From Symbiodinium natans (lineage: Eukaryota; Sar; Dinophyceae; Suessiales; Symbiodiniaceae): a DNA stretch of 64,000 nucleotides. The notes under the pieces were generated by a model. The model made no database searches, had not been told where the DNA came from, and saw only the letters and a program-made list of their open reading frames with translations. The DNA is taken from NCBI GenBank assembly GCA_905221605.1, contig CAJNDS010002853.1, forward strand, positions 62,001-126,000. Reading direction: 5' to 3'. This document shows, in pieces, positions 9,770-21,300 of the stretch. Numbering within the stretch: position 1 is the first letter of the stretch; each line of letters begins with the position of its first letter. Both the position numbers and the translations under genes were made by a program.

Positions 9770-10824
9770 CTACCGATTCTGAGGGGAAAGACTACCAGTG
9801 TCAGAAGAGATGCAACACACCTCCGACGGGGCCTGTGTCGTGGCCACAGAGGGCTCCAAGATGACAGGCGTCGCAAGGAGGCTCTCCAGAGGCAGCACGC
9901 GCCGCAGGAAAACCACAACCCTTGCGGTTGTGTCAGGCCACTCCAAATTGTAGACGGACCAGAAGTGTTCAATGTCCTGGTTTGCAACAGAGGCCGCGAG
10001 GGCCTGCCGAATGGCATCAAGGAAGTGAACTGGTGGTATACCTGGCCTAAATTCTTGATACTGGCGGTGTCCCAGTGTTTGCGAGCCTTGAAGCGAAATC
10101 CGTACAAACGCATTAACGCCAGGTTGCTGTGCTAACCTGGCAGTTTCCAGATTCGTGTGCTTGGCAGCCTCCGCCCAGGCCTGCAAGGCCTCCTGCGATA
10201 TTTGTCCGTGGACTGAGTCCTTGGGGGTCCACCACGTATTTGGTTGCCGGGCACGTGGGCAGCTGGTATGCACGGCCAGCGAGAAAGGCCACCATAGCTG
10301 CAGGAGGCACATTGACCTGTAGGTCTGTAATGCGATTGTCCGTCTCAGGGAAGCCCAAGACTACAGGCAGCCCGGCTGCTCGTCCCAAGGGACCCTTTTG
10401 ATGAGACTCAAAGGCTAGCAAAAGCGCCCCCAACCAGTAGGCGCAGCAGCAACTCTTCATAGGTCCTATACGTGCGAAGTTGCTGCCCATGCGTCGTCAA
10501 ATGAGTTGAATCGCGCAAGCACATGTAGGGCCTGGGCTTCACGCTCCTCCCAAAATGATGCCCCGCCTCAATTCCACGCCACATGAGCCCGCAAACAGAA
10601 TTTTCACTTTCATGGAGAGGAGACTCATGGCTCGGAGTCCTGCGATCGGGCATTGCTTGGTTCGCCAGGCCCCCTTGGCTTGGACCTGGGCGGCTCCTGG
10701 GAGCCGGTATTGTCATGCAGAAGGGGCCGACTTTCTTTGCGGCCAGGGGAGACCAGTCGGCCAGCTGGGTCAGGCCAGGGGGGGCGTAGCACCAGACAGC
10801 GACCTGTGTGAGGCAGGACCTCAT
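9770..10824 (-). pseudogene. Helicase polyprotein element copy A: C-terminal conserved domain, broken
   Basis: Three minus-strand frames together match the middle and end of the protein at 27,753-30,140. Shared stretches include AGHHFG.(S/N)VKPRPYM.LRDS, YWLGALLLAFESHQKGPL, NVPPAAMVAFLAGRAY and NIEHFWSV.NLEWPDT-like sequence. About 100 residues present in copy B are missing between the first two blocks, and at least two frameshifts separate the rest. I do not recognise the domain. The order relative to 12,537-15,092 and 22,273-24,173 fits one interrupted copy of the element. Confidence 0.6.
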
Positions 10825-12536
<1,712 letters not shown>

Positions 12537-13472
12537 TCATGACCTGCCGATCGGAGGAGCAACCCCCAAGCCAGACCCTGTGCCAAGCCTCCCAGTGAGG
12601 GGACAGGGCCAACTCATGAACCCCCTCGGCTCCCTGGCCTTTCTCGGCGTGCCACACGGAGTGCGCGACGCGTCCCTGCGTGAGGGCGGCGGCGGACTGA
12701 CGAACCGCCACCGAACCATAGGGCTAGGCTTGAGCCACGGTGTACTCCACCGCCCAGCCCTTAGCGTACCCACACCAGGCTCGCCAGAGTCCGTACGGCT
12801 ACGCTGTGCAGGGACATCAGCTTTCGGCACTGCCGCCATACTTGTGCAGACACTTCCCGCGGGCACAGGGCTGTTTCCCGGAGAGTCCACTTCGATGGCC
12901 GATTCAGAAGTGAGTTGGCCAGCCCGCACAGGAAGGAGGCGAAGGCCTTGTGGAGCTTGCTGTATGCCCGCTTTGTGCTCAAAGGACGGATCCACTCGAG
13001 GGGCAGGTCCCTTCCGGGGCGGCGTCAGAATTTTGGCATCCCCCAGCAGGTGGGTAAGATACTTAGCAACGCCGTCGCACTCACGCGCGGATTGAAAGGG
13101 AACGCAGTAAACCGCATTGGGCAGCGGCTCCAGAACAAATCCACGCGCCCGCAAGCTGGTCAAAGTGCCTGAGTAGGAGTTGGATGTGTAGGACGGGGGG
13201 ACGGCCCCAGCCTTCAGACTGAGCACGCGGTACAAGACCACGTGCTCCTCGCCCCAAGTAGCCTTCAGCGCCCACGCCTGGGCAAGGGGTGGCGTTCCAA
13301 ACAGATCCAGCCCGACCCTGCGATCCGTGGGCAGCACAATGCTCGCCACCCTTTGTTCCCGAAAGGCCTGCTTATTCGACTCCTTCGCAATGCCGGGGCC
13401 ATCAAGGCTCCAAAGGCTGGCCTGTGTACGTAGGTATTCGGCACATAAAGGAAAGTAGAACACGCAGATCAA
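12537..13472 (-). pseudogene. Copy A: helicase C-terminus fused to the proline-rich linker
   Basis: A 311-residue frame that joins what are two ORFs in copy B. The first half matches the end of the helicase ORF (AEY.RTQASLW, RGFVLEPLPNAVYCVPFQ). The second half matches the start of the proline-rich ORF (VDSPGNSPVPAG, STPWLKP, SRRDASRTPCGTP). This shows that helicase and proline-rich protein were one polyprotein. Copy B has lost about 30 residues with a frame change at the same junction (near 30,170). The frame stops at 12,537 where the inserted segment begins. Confidence 0.65.
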
Positions 13473-13589
13473 GCCACCAAGAGGATGTCTATCATTATGT
13501 CATTGCGATATGGCTGCTGGTGCCTGGATGTGGGATTCCTCATCACCTCAGGGCCTCAGCCACTGGCTTGGCAAAAAAGTCCTTTCTGT

Positions 13590-14192
13590 TCAGGACGATC
13601 CCGGAGCTTCCCAGAAAAGTGGCAAGTCAGGCGCTCCGGGGATTTGCGCCTCGAAAGGAATCAAGCGCGATGATGTCATCCATGTCCGTTCTACATGCCC
13701 TCGGTCACTGGGAGCGAGGTTTGAGTCGTTGACACTTCGGTCGTAATAGTCCAAACCCGGCTGAATCTCTGGATCATCTGGGACATAAGCGAACAGAACC
13801 TGTCCGGGTGTGCCATCGTCATTCTGCGCATAGCCTCTAGCAACATCGATATCCAGGGCAAGATAAACCCCGGTCCAGTCTGGATGGCCATGCCACAGGG
13901 TTGGTCTGAACATTGCCTGTGCCAAGATAGACTGTGCATTCTGAGTAGAGGTGCCATGGAAACCCGCAAAATAGAGTACCGGATCTTTCTTGTCCTGCGG
14001 CGGGCTCGGTGGGAGGATCACGGGCCTTGGGGGCTTGCGACCGACCCCGGTACCAGGTAACGGCGGTGAGCGTTGGGGGGGTTTGGGCACCGGTTTGGGC
14101 ACCGGTTTGGGCACCGGTTTGGGCACACGCGGGCGGCGGCCAATTCGAGGAATCCGAAAAAATCGGGCATGAAGTCCTTTGAAGTTTGACAT
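13590..14192 (-). CDS. ADP-ribosyltransferase-like ORF acquired inside copy A
   Basis: A 200-residue frame absent from copy B, where helicase sequence occupies this interval. It opens with a basic segment that overlaps helicase sequence in another phase. A repeated PKPV linker (residues 23-39) follows, encoded by a 12-bp unit. The C-terminal domain has GFHGTSTQNAQSIL (H79) and, 30 residues on, TGVYLALDIDVARGYA (Y110), then VLFAYVP. An H-G-T near the start and a Y-L-A after a G-x-Y are the marks of PARP-like and related ADP-ribosyltransferase folds; a candidate glutamate is E168 in GHVERTW. I infer a captured cargo domain. The fold is a hypothesis, and no target can be proposed. Confidence 0.4.
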   Translation of the reverse strand: MSNFKGLHARFFRIPRIGRRPRVPKPVPKPVPKPVPKPPQRSPPLPGTGVGRKPPRPVILPPSPPQDKKDPVLYFAGFHGTSTQNAQSILAQAMFRPTLWHGHPDWTGVYLALDIDVARGYAQNDDGTPGQVLFAYVPDDPEIQPGLDYYDRSVNDSNLAPSDRGHVERTWMTSSRLIPFEAQIPGAPDLPLFWEAPGSS

Positions 14193-15092
14193 GCCTCCAT
14201 GAGGCTCATATGAACTTCACCCAGCTGGTCTTCTAGAACACTGGAACGCAACAGAAACTTCATTTGGACCACGATTGTCGCATACTGAAAAAACCAGCCC
14301 AATGGGCGCTCCGGCGAAAACCTGGTGTCCAAAGGTGAGTACAATGTCGGCCAGCAACCAGCTGAGGTCGTAACTGCTGCCCAGTTTGCTTTGACTCTGC
14401 TGCGTAACGGTCTCGCAAGCAGATGTTGCAAATTGGGGCCTGGTGGCATGCGAAGACAGGGAACCTGTCCCCTCAACTCGAAAGTGCAGGCTTCCGAGTG
14501 CAGGCACACAAGACAGCAGAAATTTCCGGGGGGAGGCGCATGGAGGAGCAAAGCGGCTCAGCTTCCCATACTCGGTGCTCATTAACAGGTTGAAGGATGT
14601 GGAGCTTCTGCTCAGGGATGAAGCACAGCAGCTGGGCACACCCGGCTCCAACACCATTCTAGCCCAGGCAGCCGGCGGGAGGATCCCGACCGAATTACCA
14701 CTATGTGACGGAGCTCCTGGAGCAAAAAACCTGCGGCCTCAATGCCGTCCCAGCTGATCTGTATACGCCTGCCACGCTCCCAGATGCACTGTTAAGGCAA
14801 ACGCTTAATAGCCCCGGACCGTGGAAAAAAGGGCAAGGAGATATGCCTTCCTGGGGCAAACCAAATTTGCACCCTGACTGTACGGAGTCTGGGTTTTCGG
14901 CCAACTCCATGCTGGAAGCCATCCTCTGCCTGAGCTGTGTTAAGCCAAAGCAGGCCGAAACGGTCATGCAAGCCGCGGGACTAAAGGCTATTGTGGGTCC
15001 AGCTATCAATCTGTCGAGCAACTATAGTCCCATGTGTCGCTGCCACTAGCAATCCCCGGAACGCATCATGTGCGTCGAAGGGAAGCTTGTAG
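14193..15092 (-). pseudogene. Copy A: central part of UPF1-like helicase with an internal inversion
   Basis: Next to the YR insertion (15,026-15,092) the minus strand reads KLPFDAHDAFRGLLVA.THGT, matching the helicase of copy B. At about 14,565-15,025 the homologous sequence is on the plus strand instead: INRLKDVELLLRDEAQQL (motif II) and, further on, MQAAGLKAIVGPAINLSS. Below 14,560 the minus strand resumes with the equivalents of SSMRLPPEI and EACQT. So about 460 bases have flipped in place. The plus-strand piece also lacks the motif III segment (IGDHRQ). The gene is dead. Confidence 0.65.
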
Positions 15093-15410
15093 GTGTTTCT
15101 GGAAAGTGAAGCCCAAAGGGAAAAACTCAAGGCAATGAGTTTTTACATGAAATAGGGTGGCGGTTTTGCTTAATGCACCACCAAGAATGAAGACAACGCA
15201 AACTCAAGAGGACTAGAACAATTCGAGAACAGCCCCCGAGAGAATGTGACATGAACATGCCTGTCAATGCAGAACGTGTCAAGAAGCTGCAAACGCACTG
15301 ACCACTTTTGCTGCGAATCACAAAACGTGCAGTTGTGTGAGAAGGGAGCAGCTGTACGTGACATACCGCCACATACAAACAAGTTGCAGCTCGCAACCTG
15401 AACACGCCCC
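15093..15410 (-). repeat. Split direct repeat B2
   Basis: Nearly identical to 15,590-15,905. It starts with gtgtttctggaaagtgaagc and ends with cctgaacacgcccc on the plus strand. It forms the 3' terminus of the YR element. Confidence 0.85.
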
Positions 15411-15424
15411 AGGGATGGGTGGGT

Positions 15425-15589
15425 GGGCAACAAAAATTTTCAATGCTGCCAGCAAGCTTGAACATGCGCGGGCCGCTACGTCAAGTTCAAGCAAACCCAA
15501 TACAGAACAAGAGATTTTGGAATAAATGCACCCAAAATCAAAAAGGCACACTACCTGAAACACACTCCGCTGGACAAGTCCACTTTGCG
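15425..15589 (-). repeat. Split direct repeat A2
   Basis: Nearly identical to A1 at 22,110-22,272, from gcaacaaaaattttcaatgc to ggacaagtccact(t/c)tgcg on the plus strand. It abuts B1 directly and is separated from B2 by 14 bases. Confidence 0.85.
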
Positions 15590-15905
15590 TGTTTCTGGAA
15601 AGTGAAGCCCAAAGGGAAAAACTCAAGGCAATGAGTTTTACATGAAATAGGGTGGCGGTTTTGCTTAATGCACCACCAAGAATGAAGACAACGCAAACTC
15701 AAGAGGACTAGAACAATTCGAGAACAGCCCCCGAGAGAATGTGACATGAACATGCCTGTCAATGCAGAACGTGTCAAGAAGCTGCAAACGCACTGACCAC
15801 TTTTGCTGCGAATCACAAAACGTGCAGTTGTGTGAGAAGGGAGCAGCTGTACGTGACATACCGCCACATACAAACAAGTTGCAGCTCGCAACCTGAACAC
15901 GCCCC
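15590..15905 (-). repeat. Split direct repeat B1
   Basis: Internal partner of B2, lying just after the RT/RNase H ORF. The two copies differ by an extra T in a T run and very little else, which suggests recent insertion. Confidence 0.85.
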
Positions 15906-15938
15906 CCCTTTCGCAAGAATGACGAGCAGCAACGCACA

Positions 15939-17816
15939 TCATCTCCACGGGTCGGTTGCAGCCAGCTTCTCTGTCTTCGATTTCTTCTGTGGCAAAATGC
16001 CACCCTTTCGCTTCTTCCAAGATGCAAGCTCAGTGTAAAGTTCGGCGCCAGACTCTAGAAGTTCACGCAGCACCAAACCACGGTATTGAGATACATCGAA
16101 GCGAACCCTTTTGGACGGGTCGAAGTCTTTAAAGTCTTGATTCGTAAGAGAGTCTGCCAAAGTGTTCTGAAATCTAGGGGCCCAGTGCAAATCCAGCATG
16201 AGCGACTTGGACTGAAGAACTGCCGCCAAATCCATGAGCACCACGCATAAAGGAAAGGAAGTAGTGAGCCACCGTGATGTCAAGAAACTGTTGCCGCGAT
16301 TGTCTGTCGCGGCGGAACAGGTAAAAGTCGCGCTCGTCGGTTGCAAAGGTGCAAACAAGTGGACAGCAACCAACGTCGACAAAAGCTCTAGTGCAGCGAT
16401 GGAGCGGTATGACTGGCCAGCCTGATAAAACCAAGGAGCGTCAGTATGCTGGACTTTCTCAGCAAACCACCTGCACCCCCAAGGCGTTGAAGCATCACTG
16501 CAGGCCCAACCTCCCAACCACATCTCCGAACCCTCTGCCTTTGCATCAGTGCGAAAGAGTTCCTGAGGGACAGATTTGGCCCGAGGCACAGTGATTGTAC
16601 GGAACCCTTGAAGAAGCACCTTCTCGATGAACGCCAAAATCATAGCTACAGCTTTCGGGAGCCGCAAAGTATGGCAATGCCTCACTGCACTCACCCACGC
16701 ATAGAGCGGCCCCAGAAAAGGGCGCAATAGTGGTAAAACAGTGAAGCCAAACGAAAGGCGTCCTATGACCGCCTCCAAGTCCGCAATCTTAACGAAGCCG
16801 TCAGCCCTGACACGTTGTATCCAATTCACTGCCCAGTCACACCGGGCCTGAGAAAAGCCCAGAAGTCTCTTGTGCGCAAAGATCGAAAATCCAATCCAGC
16901 AATGCTCCGTTCCCCCTTTGAACTTATGCCAAGCCCAAGGCACGCCGAGAATCTCAAGTAAAAGGATCGATGCCAGGATGCGCGCCAAGCCATCCGAAGA
17001 CTGGGTAATCCACAGTAAGTCGTCCACGTAAGATAGGAGCGTCGTTTCATCAACCCCATGGCAGTAGTACAGCAAACGTCCCAACCCAGAAAACAAGCGA
17101 TACCACCAGTAGCTCGCAGATGAAACGCCAAAGGTTCCAACAGCGTTGAGGTAAACTTTGTCATGACGTGATGCCCGACAGGCCTGCCTGGCCCAATCGG
17201 CCCGCCTCACCTTTACTAAACGATGCGCACGAGAGATATCTCCTGAGAGAGAAAAGTATGCGGCCGGCAGTTCTTCAAGTGCCACCGAGAGATCGCCCCC
17301 AGTAGGATACGATTGTGCATCCCGTACTTTGATCGAGTCGTTTAAGTGCACACCATGCGTTCCGTCGTGCAAGACTCGAACAGAATCATCCGGCTTGAGA
17401 AGCGCACCAAGCGAAGCAATACTCAGGGCCTCGCCGAATTCTTCCTGCGCCTCGGCCAAGTCCATCTCGACCATTGCACCACAAGAGATCTCCTTCTGAA
17501 ACTGAAAATCAACCCGTTCAGCATGCTCCTGCGCAGAGGGGTAATTCTCCCTCGGCAAGTCGGGCAGCGGCTCATCGACCCCGGGAAAAGCACGATGTTT
17601 ATGCTTGCGTTCAAACAGAGCCGGAGTCCGGGGAAGCCGGACTCCGACCCCAAGAGGAACCCCTGCAGCGAAAGACCACGTCGCCTCGGTATACCGCCTC
17701 CAGTCTGGGTCGCCAGCGAGTCGCAGCAGTTCGCCAATGGCACCAAGGAAAAATGGCTGACGGTCAGGAACCACAGAGATCTGTGCGGTTGACCCCTGCC
17801 TGCCGAAGCTTATCAA
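15939..17816 (-). CDS. YR retroelement reverse transcriptase and RNase H
   Basis: A 625-residue protein. RT motifs are FSLSGDISRAHRLVKV (first catalytic Asp, about D193), the FGVSSASYWW stretch, and LLSYVDDLLWITQ with the YVDD box at 263-266. A DIRS/Ty3-type RNase H follows, with FRTDAKAEG, IAALELLSTLVAV, ATDNRGNSFLTSRW and NTLADSLTNQD supplying the acidic residues. It copies the element RNA in the cytoplasm or nucleus. Its start overlaps the end of the preceding ORF by about 50 bases in another phase, so it was probably part of one pol product reached by a frameshift. The frame itself is intact. Confidence 0.85.
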   Translation of the reverse strand: MISFGRQGSTAQISVVPDRQPFFLGAIGELLRLAGDPDWRRYTEATWSFAAGVPLGVGVRLPRTPALFERKHKHRAFPGVDEPLPDLPRENYPSAQEHAERVDFQFQKEISCGAMVEMDLAEAQEEFGEALSIASLGALLKPDDSVRVLHDGTHGVHLNDSIKVRDAQSYPTGGDLSVALEELPAAYFSLSGDISRAHRLVKVRRADWARQACRASRHDKVYLNAVGTFGVSSASYWWYRLFSGLGRLLYYCHGVDETTLLSYVDDLLWITQSSDGLARILASILLLEILGVPWAWHKFKGGTEHCWIGFSIFAHKRLLGFSQARCDWAVNWIQRVRADGFVKIADLEAVIGRLSFGFTVLPLLRPFLGPLYAWVSAVRHCHTLRLPKAVAMILAFIEKVLLQGFRTITVPRAKSVPQELFRTDAKAEGSEMWLGGWACSDASTPWGCRWFAEKVQHTDAPWFYQAGQSYRSIAALELLSTLVAVHLFAPLQPTSATFTCSAATDNRGNSFLTSRWLTTSFPLCVVLMDLAAVLQSKSLMLDLHWAPRFQNTLADSLTNQDFKDFDPSKRVRFDVSQYRGLVLRELLESGAELYTELASWKKRKGGILPQKKSKTEKLAATDPWR

Positions 17817-19749
17817 AAACCAGCGTCCTCCCAGAATCGATCAGTCCCGATGCAAAGGGGGAAGATGTCATCCTCCCCGTGGCCAAAGCGCAGACGACCT
17901 TCTTAATGTCCAGCGAACGCGACAGTAAAGCCAGGAGACCGTCCATGATTTCTTTGTGAAGCGAAAGACAGCCATGTGACGCAGCAGTGGGCCTCTTCGG
18001 GGGAGGCCAGCGCCCTGGTGAAGCCAGTCCGTGTCCATCTGAGAACCAACGCACTCGGCCCGAAAGTCGAGACCGCAGTGGAGGCCCCTGACCCAGACAG
18101 CCATGCCCATAGAGTGGCTTTCTCACACCATCTTCGTCCTCATCAGACGTAGGGTCGTCACAAGTGTCATCCCCCACGTCGCCTCCTTGCACCTCAAGGT
18201 GTTCAGCTTCTTCGCCCGGCAAAGACCGCCACCACTCAGCGGTACCCACAGCATCATCGTTCGTGCCCAAGTTTCGTAGCGGCGCATTGTCAGTCCCAAC
18301 AAATCCCGGAAGCGTAAACCCCAAAGCAGCCAAGCGCCGACGGTGATCCTCTGTCAGTGCCTCGCCAAGAAATGGCGTGTATGCCACAAGGACGACCCTC
18401 GTCCCCTTCCACTTCGCTGTGCAGTGCAGATCTCTGGGGTTGAAAATCGAGAAAGAGGAGGCAACTTCAAGCAGATCCCCCGTCACAGAAAAACCCTCGA
18501 AAGGACAAGCAACCGAACCCGACCCCGAAGCAACCCACACCTCGCCACCAGAAAAACACGAAAGGCCAATCACAAGATTATAAGAGCCCTCCAAGTTGCC
18601 GGTGTCCTTGTGTGGAGCCGTCCGAAGATTGCGAAAGATGGCCGCTGCAGTGTATTCGAAGCCCGGCTGCAGTGCATCGATGAAACGACAAAGCATCTTG
18701 GTGAACTCCGGAAATTTGTCAGTGTTGGAGCGAATGCCAGCCAGACCCCCTCCTCTTGAAAAAGCCCCCACCGTGAAGGACTTCGAGTCAGGGCCAGGCT
18801 CGCCCCTCGCCGGGGGATCTCCCGGAAGGAGCTCGAAGAGTTGTACGATCTCTCCCCTGGTGGGAATCAATAGTGAAGCAGCTGCTTTTTCAACATCAGA
18901 CAAGAAAGCGCCAGTGTTAGCATTCTCCGTGGTATCCAGGGACCGAAGAGAAGACCCCCCCACCGAGGACCTGGAAGGATCATCCACTTGCCAAGCCAGC
19001 AACGCCAGAGCCCGGCACAGGCCGGAAGGATAAGCAGCTGTAGGTGCAGTCGCAAAAGTGCCGTCCTCAAGAAAGCCAAGCAAAGGGGGGTGATCATGAC
19101 CGCAAGATTTGGGCAAAGGGCCCCGGTAGCAACCATTGCGATCTAATTGAGGCCACCCTCGAAAACCCAGGGTGCCCAGGTTCGGCCAGGTGCCTGCAAG
19201 CCTTGTAGGCTTGGCATAAGGGGCCCCAAAGGCGCATTGATGAAAAACGACAGTCGCGACAGCATTCTGTTCGAAGAACTTTCGCGAATAAGCCCAAGTC
19301 CAGACCGAGGCAGGCGTGCCTCGGGGTGTGGTACCGAGAAATTCTGGATGCTCAAGCAACCAAGGAACCCCAACTTCTGAAGCCACGGCAGCCAAGTCGA
19401 GGGCGCGCCGCAGCAACTCCGTTCCCGCCTGAGCCTTGTCCTTCAGGCGGCCAGTGAGCCACGGAAAGCCTTCCGGCCAGTCTGCATTGCGCAGAGGTAC
19501 GGACCCTGGTGAATTCGAAAAAGAAGCCCTGCTGTAGGTGTTGCAGGGCGGGCTCAAAAGAATCAAGTCAAACTGTTCGGAGCGGACCTGTTCAAGAATG
19601 TCCTCCCAGAACTCGTCGTGCAAGACATTGTGTGACGTATTGCGAGCAACATCAATTTCCACTAAATGGAAACTGCGGCCGGACGATTCTTTTTCCAACC
19701 AGCTGCGAATATCCCCTTTGCGTGGTTCACCAGCAAAGAGGTAGAGCAC
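17764..19749 (-). CDS. YR retroelement methyltransferase-like plus 2OG-dioxygenase-like protein
   Basis: A 661-residue protein with two domains. Residues 1-240 resemble a C5 cytosine methyltransferase: MLYLFAGEPRKGD as motif I, ILLSPPCNTYSRAS as motif IV with the Cys at 69, and PWLLEHPEFL near motif VI. Residues 290-460 resemble a 2OG/Fe(II) oxygenase: APHKDTGN (H380-x-D382), YNLVIGL, PRDLHCTAKWKGTRVVLVAYT (H442, R451). The remaining 200 residues are acidic then basic and unassigned. The same two domains occur in the YR element at the left edge but in the opposite order. Its start is taken at the first codon after the gag frame; the true start may be a frameshift from gag. Joint DNA-modifying activity is an inference. 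Confidence 0.65.
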   Translation of the reverse strand: MLYLFAGEPRKGDIRSWLEKESSGRSFHLVEIDVARNTSHNVLHDEFWEDILEQVRSEQFDLILLSPPCNTYSRASFSNSPGSVPLRNADWPEGFPWLTGRLKDKAQAGTELLRRALDLAAVASEVGVPWLLEHPEFLGTTPRGTPASVWTWAYSRKFFEQNAVATVVFHQCAFGAPYAKPTRLAGTWPNLGTLGFRGWPQLDRNGCYRGPLPKSCGHDHPPLLGFLEDGTFATAPTAAYPSGLCRALALLAWQVDDPSRSSVGGSSLRSLDTTENANTGAFLSDVEKAAASLLIPTRGEIVQLFELLPGDPPARGEPGPDSKSFTVGAFSRGGGLAGIRSNTDKFPEFTKMLCRFIDALQPGFEYTAAAIFRNLRTAPHKDTGNLEGSYNLVIGLSCFSGGEVWVASGSGSVACPFEGFSVTGDLLEVASSFSIFNPRDLHCTAKWKGTRVVLVAYTPFLGEALTEDHRRRLAALGFTLPGFVGTDNAPLRNLGTNDDAVGTAEWWRSLPGEEAEHLEVQGGDVGDDTCDDPTSDEDEDGVRKPLYGHGCLGQGPPLRSRLSGRVRWFSDGHGLASPGRWPPPKRPTAASHGCLSLHKEIMDGLLALLSRSLDIKKVVCALATGRMTSSPFASGLIDSGRTLVFDKLRQAGVNRTDLCGS

Positions 19750-19797
19750 ACTGAGATCAGCACGCCCTCGTGCGTTGGCCGAAGTGTCGGCCGAAAG

Positions 19798-20763
19798 TCA
19801 GCGGGAAACGGTATCGCGCTTGACCTGACTGCATTGATAATACCCGTGTTTTCCAAAGCACCTCTGGCAGGCATGGACAAAGCGACAATTAGCATCATTG
19901 CACCCACCCTGGCGATTGTACCGCCAGCAAAGAGGCTGGCCATCCGGAGTGCGAAGAGCTTTGCCCTTGGTCTGCTGTGAATCCTTAGGCTGAGTCCTGA
20001 CCCCACTACGGCCACGCCCTCGGCCTCGCCCCCGTGCACGAGGAGGCGAACCAGCAGCCGAAGGAGGAGGAACGTCCACTTGCACAACCGAGGCAGCCGT
20101 GATATTCAAGGAGAAGGGAATCACCAAGTAACGCTGCAAGACTTCCGTATCCGTAGTAGCCCTCTTGAAAGCCGCCTCCAGGTCCGTGACTTCGCCGTCC
20201 CGCAACCACTTGTAGGCGGCCTTGCGGGCTTCATGCTCAAACTGCAAAACCAAGTTCCAAGTAGGGCGTCGACCATCACCTGCCATAAGGCCGGCGACCT
20301 GCTGGCCCAGAACATAATCGCTGAAGCGCCTGAAAGTGTCAGTCATGTTCTTTGAAAGCCAATTGCGATTGGAATGTTTAGTCGCGAGCATGTCCCAGGC
20401 GAGACCGATCCTGCGGTGACGAAGACGCAACTCCTCGGGGGACTGCGGGGTTGAAGTCAACGTCTTGCCAGTTTTGATCTTCAAGACGTTTGTAGCAGGG
20501 TCGATCACCGCTGAATACATTTCAAGCTCGGAATCCTCCAACGAGGCCACCTCAGTGAGACACTCCACCGCCGGTTGATTGGCCTCGATCTGTTCAAGCT
20601 TGGTCGCCAAGAACGATCGCGAAGGAACTTCCTTGTCTTTCAAAGAACCCAGGACAGCCTCCACCGCCACGCGCATGGAATGTTGTTCACTCGGCTGAAC
20701 CAATCGATTTTGAGTTCCAAGACGTGACTCGGCTCTGTTCTTCTCATTCACCTCGAGATGCAA
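19798..20763 (-). CDS. YR retroelement gag-like protein, C-terminal part with zinc finger
   Basis: A 321-residue frame with a helical region, a GRGRGRGRSG basic stretch and a C-terminal Cys/His cluster (PLCWRYNRQGGCNDANCRFVH ... CQRC), a CCCH-type RNA-binding finger as in the intact gag at 2,300-3,511. The N-terminal part is in another phase just upstream (20,748-21,032), so one indel near 20,755 splits the gene. Confidence 0.65.
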   Translation of the reverse strand: MHLEVNEKNRAESRLGTQNRLVQPSEQHSMRVAVEAVLGSLKDKEVPSRSFLATKLEQIEANQPAVECLTEVASLEDSELEMYSAVIDPATNVLKIKTGKTLTSTPQSPEELRLRHRRIGLAWDMLATKHSNRNWLSKNMTDTFRRFSDYVLGQQVAGLMAGDGRRPTWNLVLQFEHEARKAAYKWLRDGEVTDLEAAFKRATTDTEVLQRYLVIPFSLNITAASVVQVDVPPPSAAGSPPRARGRGRGRGRSGVRTQPKDSQQTKGKALRTPDGQPLCWRYNRQGGCNDANCRFVHACQRCFGKHGYYQCSQVKRDTVSR

Positions 20764-21032
20764 TTTCGAGGCCCCCAGGCTGAAATCAGACGTGCCATTT
20801 CGAGACGGTTGGCCAGAGAAGCTTGCACGTCAAGAGGGAGCTCACTTGCGAGCGCCGCGCGGACTCGCTCGCGAGATTCATCCAGACCTGCAAATAGAAC
20901 CAAAGTTCGGATGCCAAGCTCACCCAAACGTGCCTGATTAACAGGCGTGACCTCAGCCTGGGCCAGCTGGAAACGCAGATCGGTGCTCAAGGTTGCAAGA
21001 TGCCTCTTCTGATCCGCTGTCAAAGCTCCCAT
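20748..21032 (-). pseudogene. YR retroelement gag-like protein, N-terminal part
   Basis: Starting at MGALTADQKRH, about 94 residues resemble the N-terminus of the intact gag copy, including the LGELGIRTLVLFAGL stretch that parallels LVDAGFKSFGTLAFAV. The frame runs into the zinc-finger part by an overlap of 16 bases. Residues upstream of this methionine in the same frame look non-coding. Confidence 0.5.
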
Positions 21033-21300
21033 GCTTGAACTATCAAAGCCTTGAACAAAAGGTTCTGAGACAGACCCAACTGGCCCATCTCGCCCAATCC
21101 CTGCACCAGAACTCTGGCGCGACCGGGAGCCGCGGGAACCGTTCAGAACGTACAGGACATGCTCATGCCCTGACACGTCACGTTCCAGCATGAACCAACT
21201 GCAGATCACAAGCCCAGGAATGAAACGATCCACATGAAGAAGGCACGAAGCCGTATTGAAATTTCTCTGCAGCACGCTGAAGTGTTCGCACACATCATGC

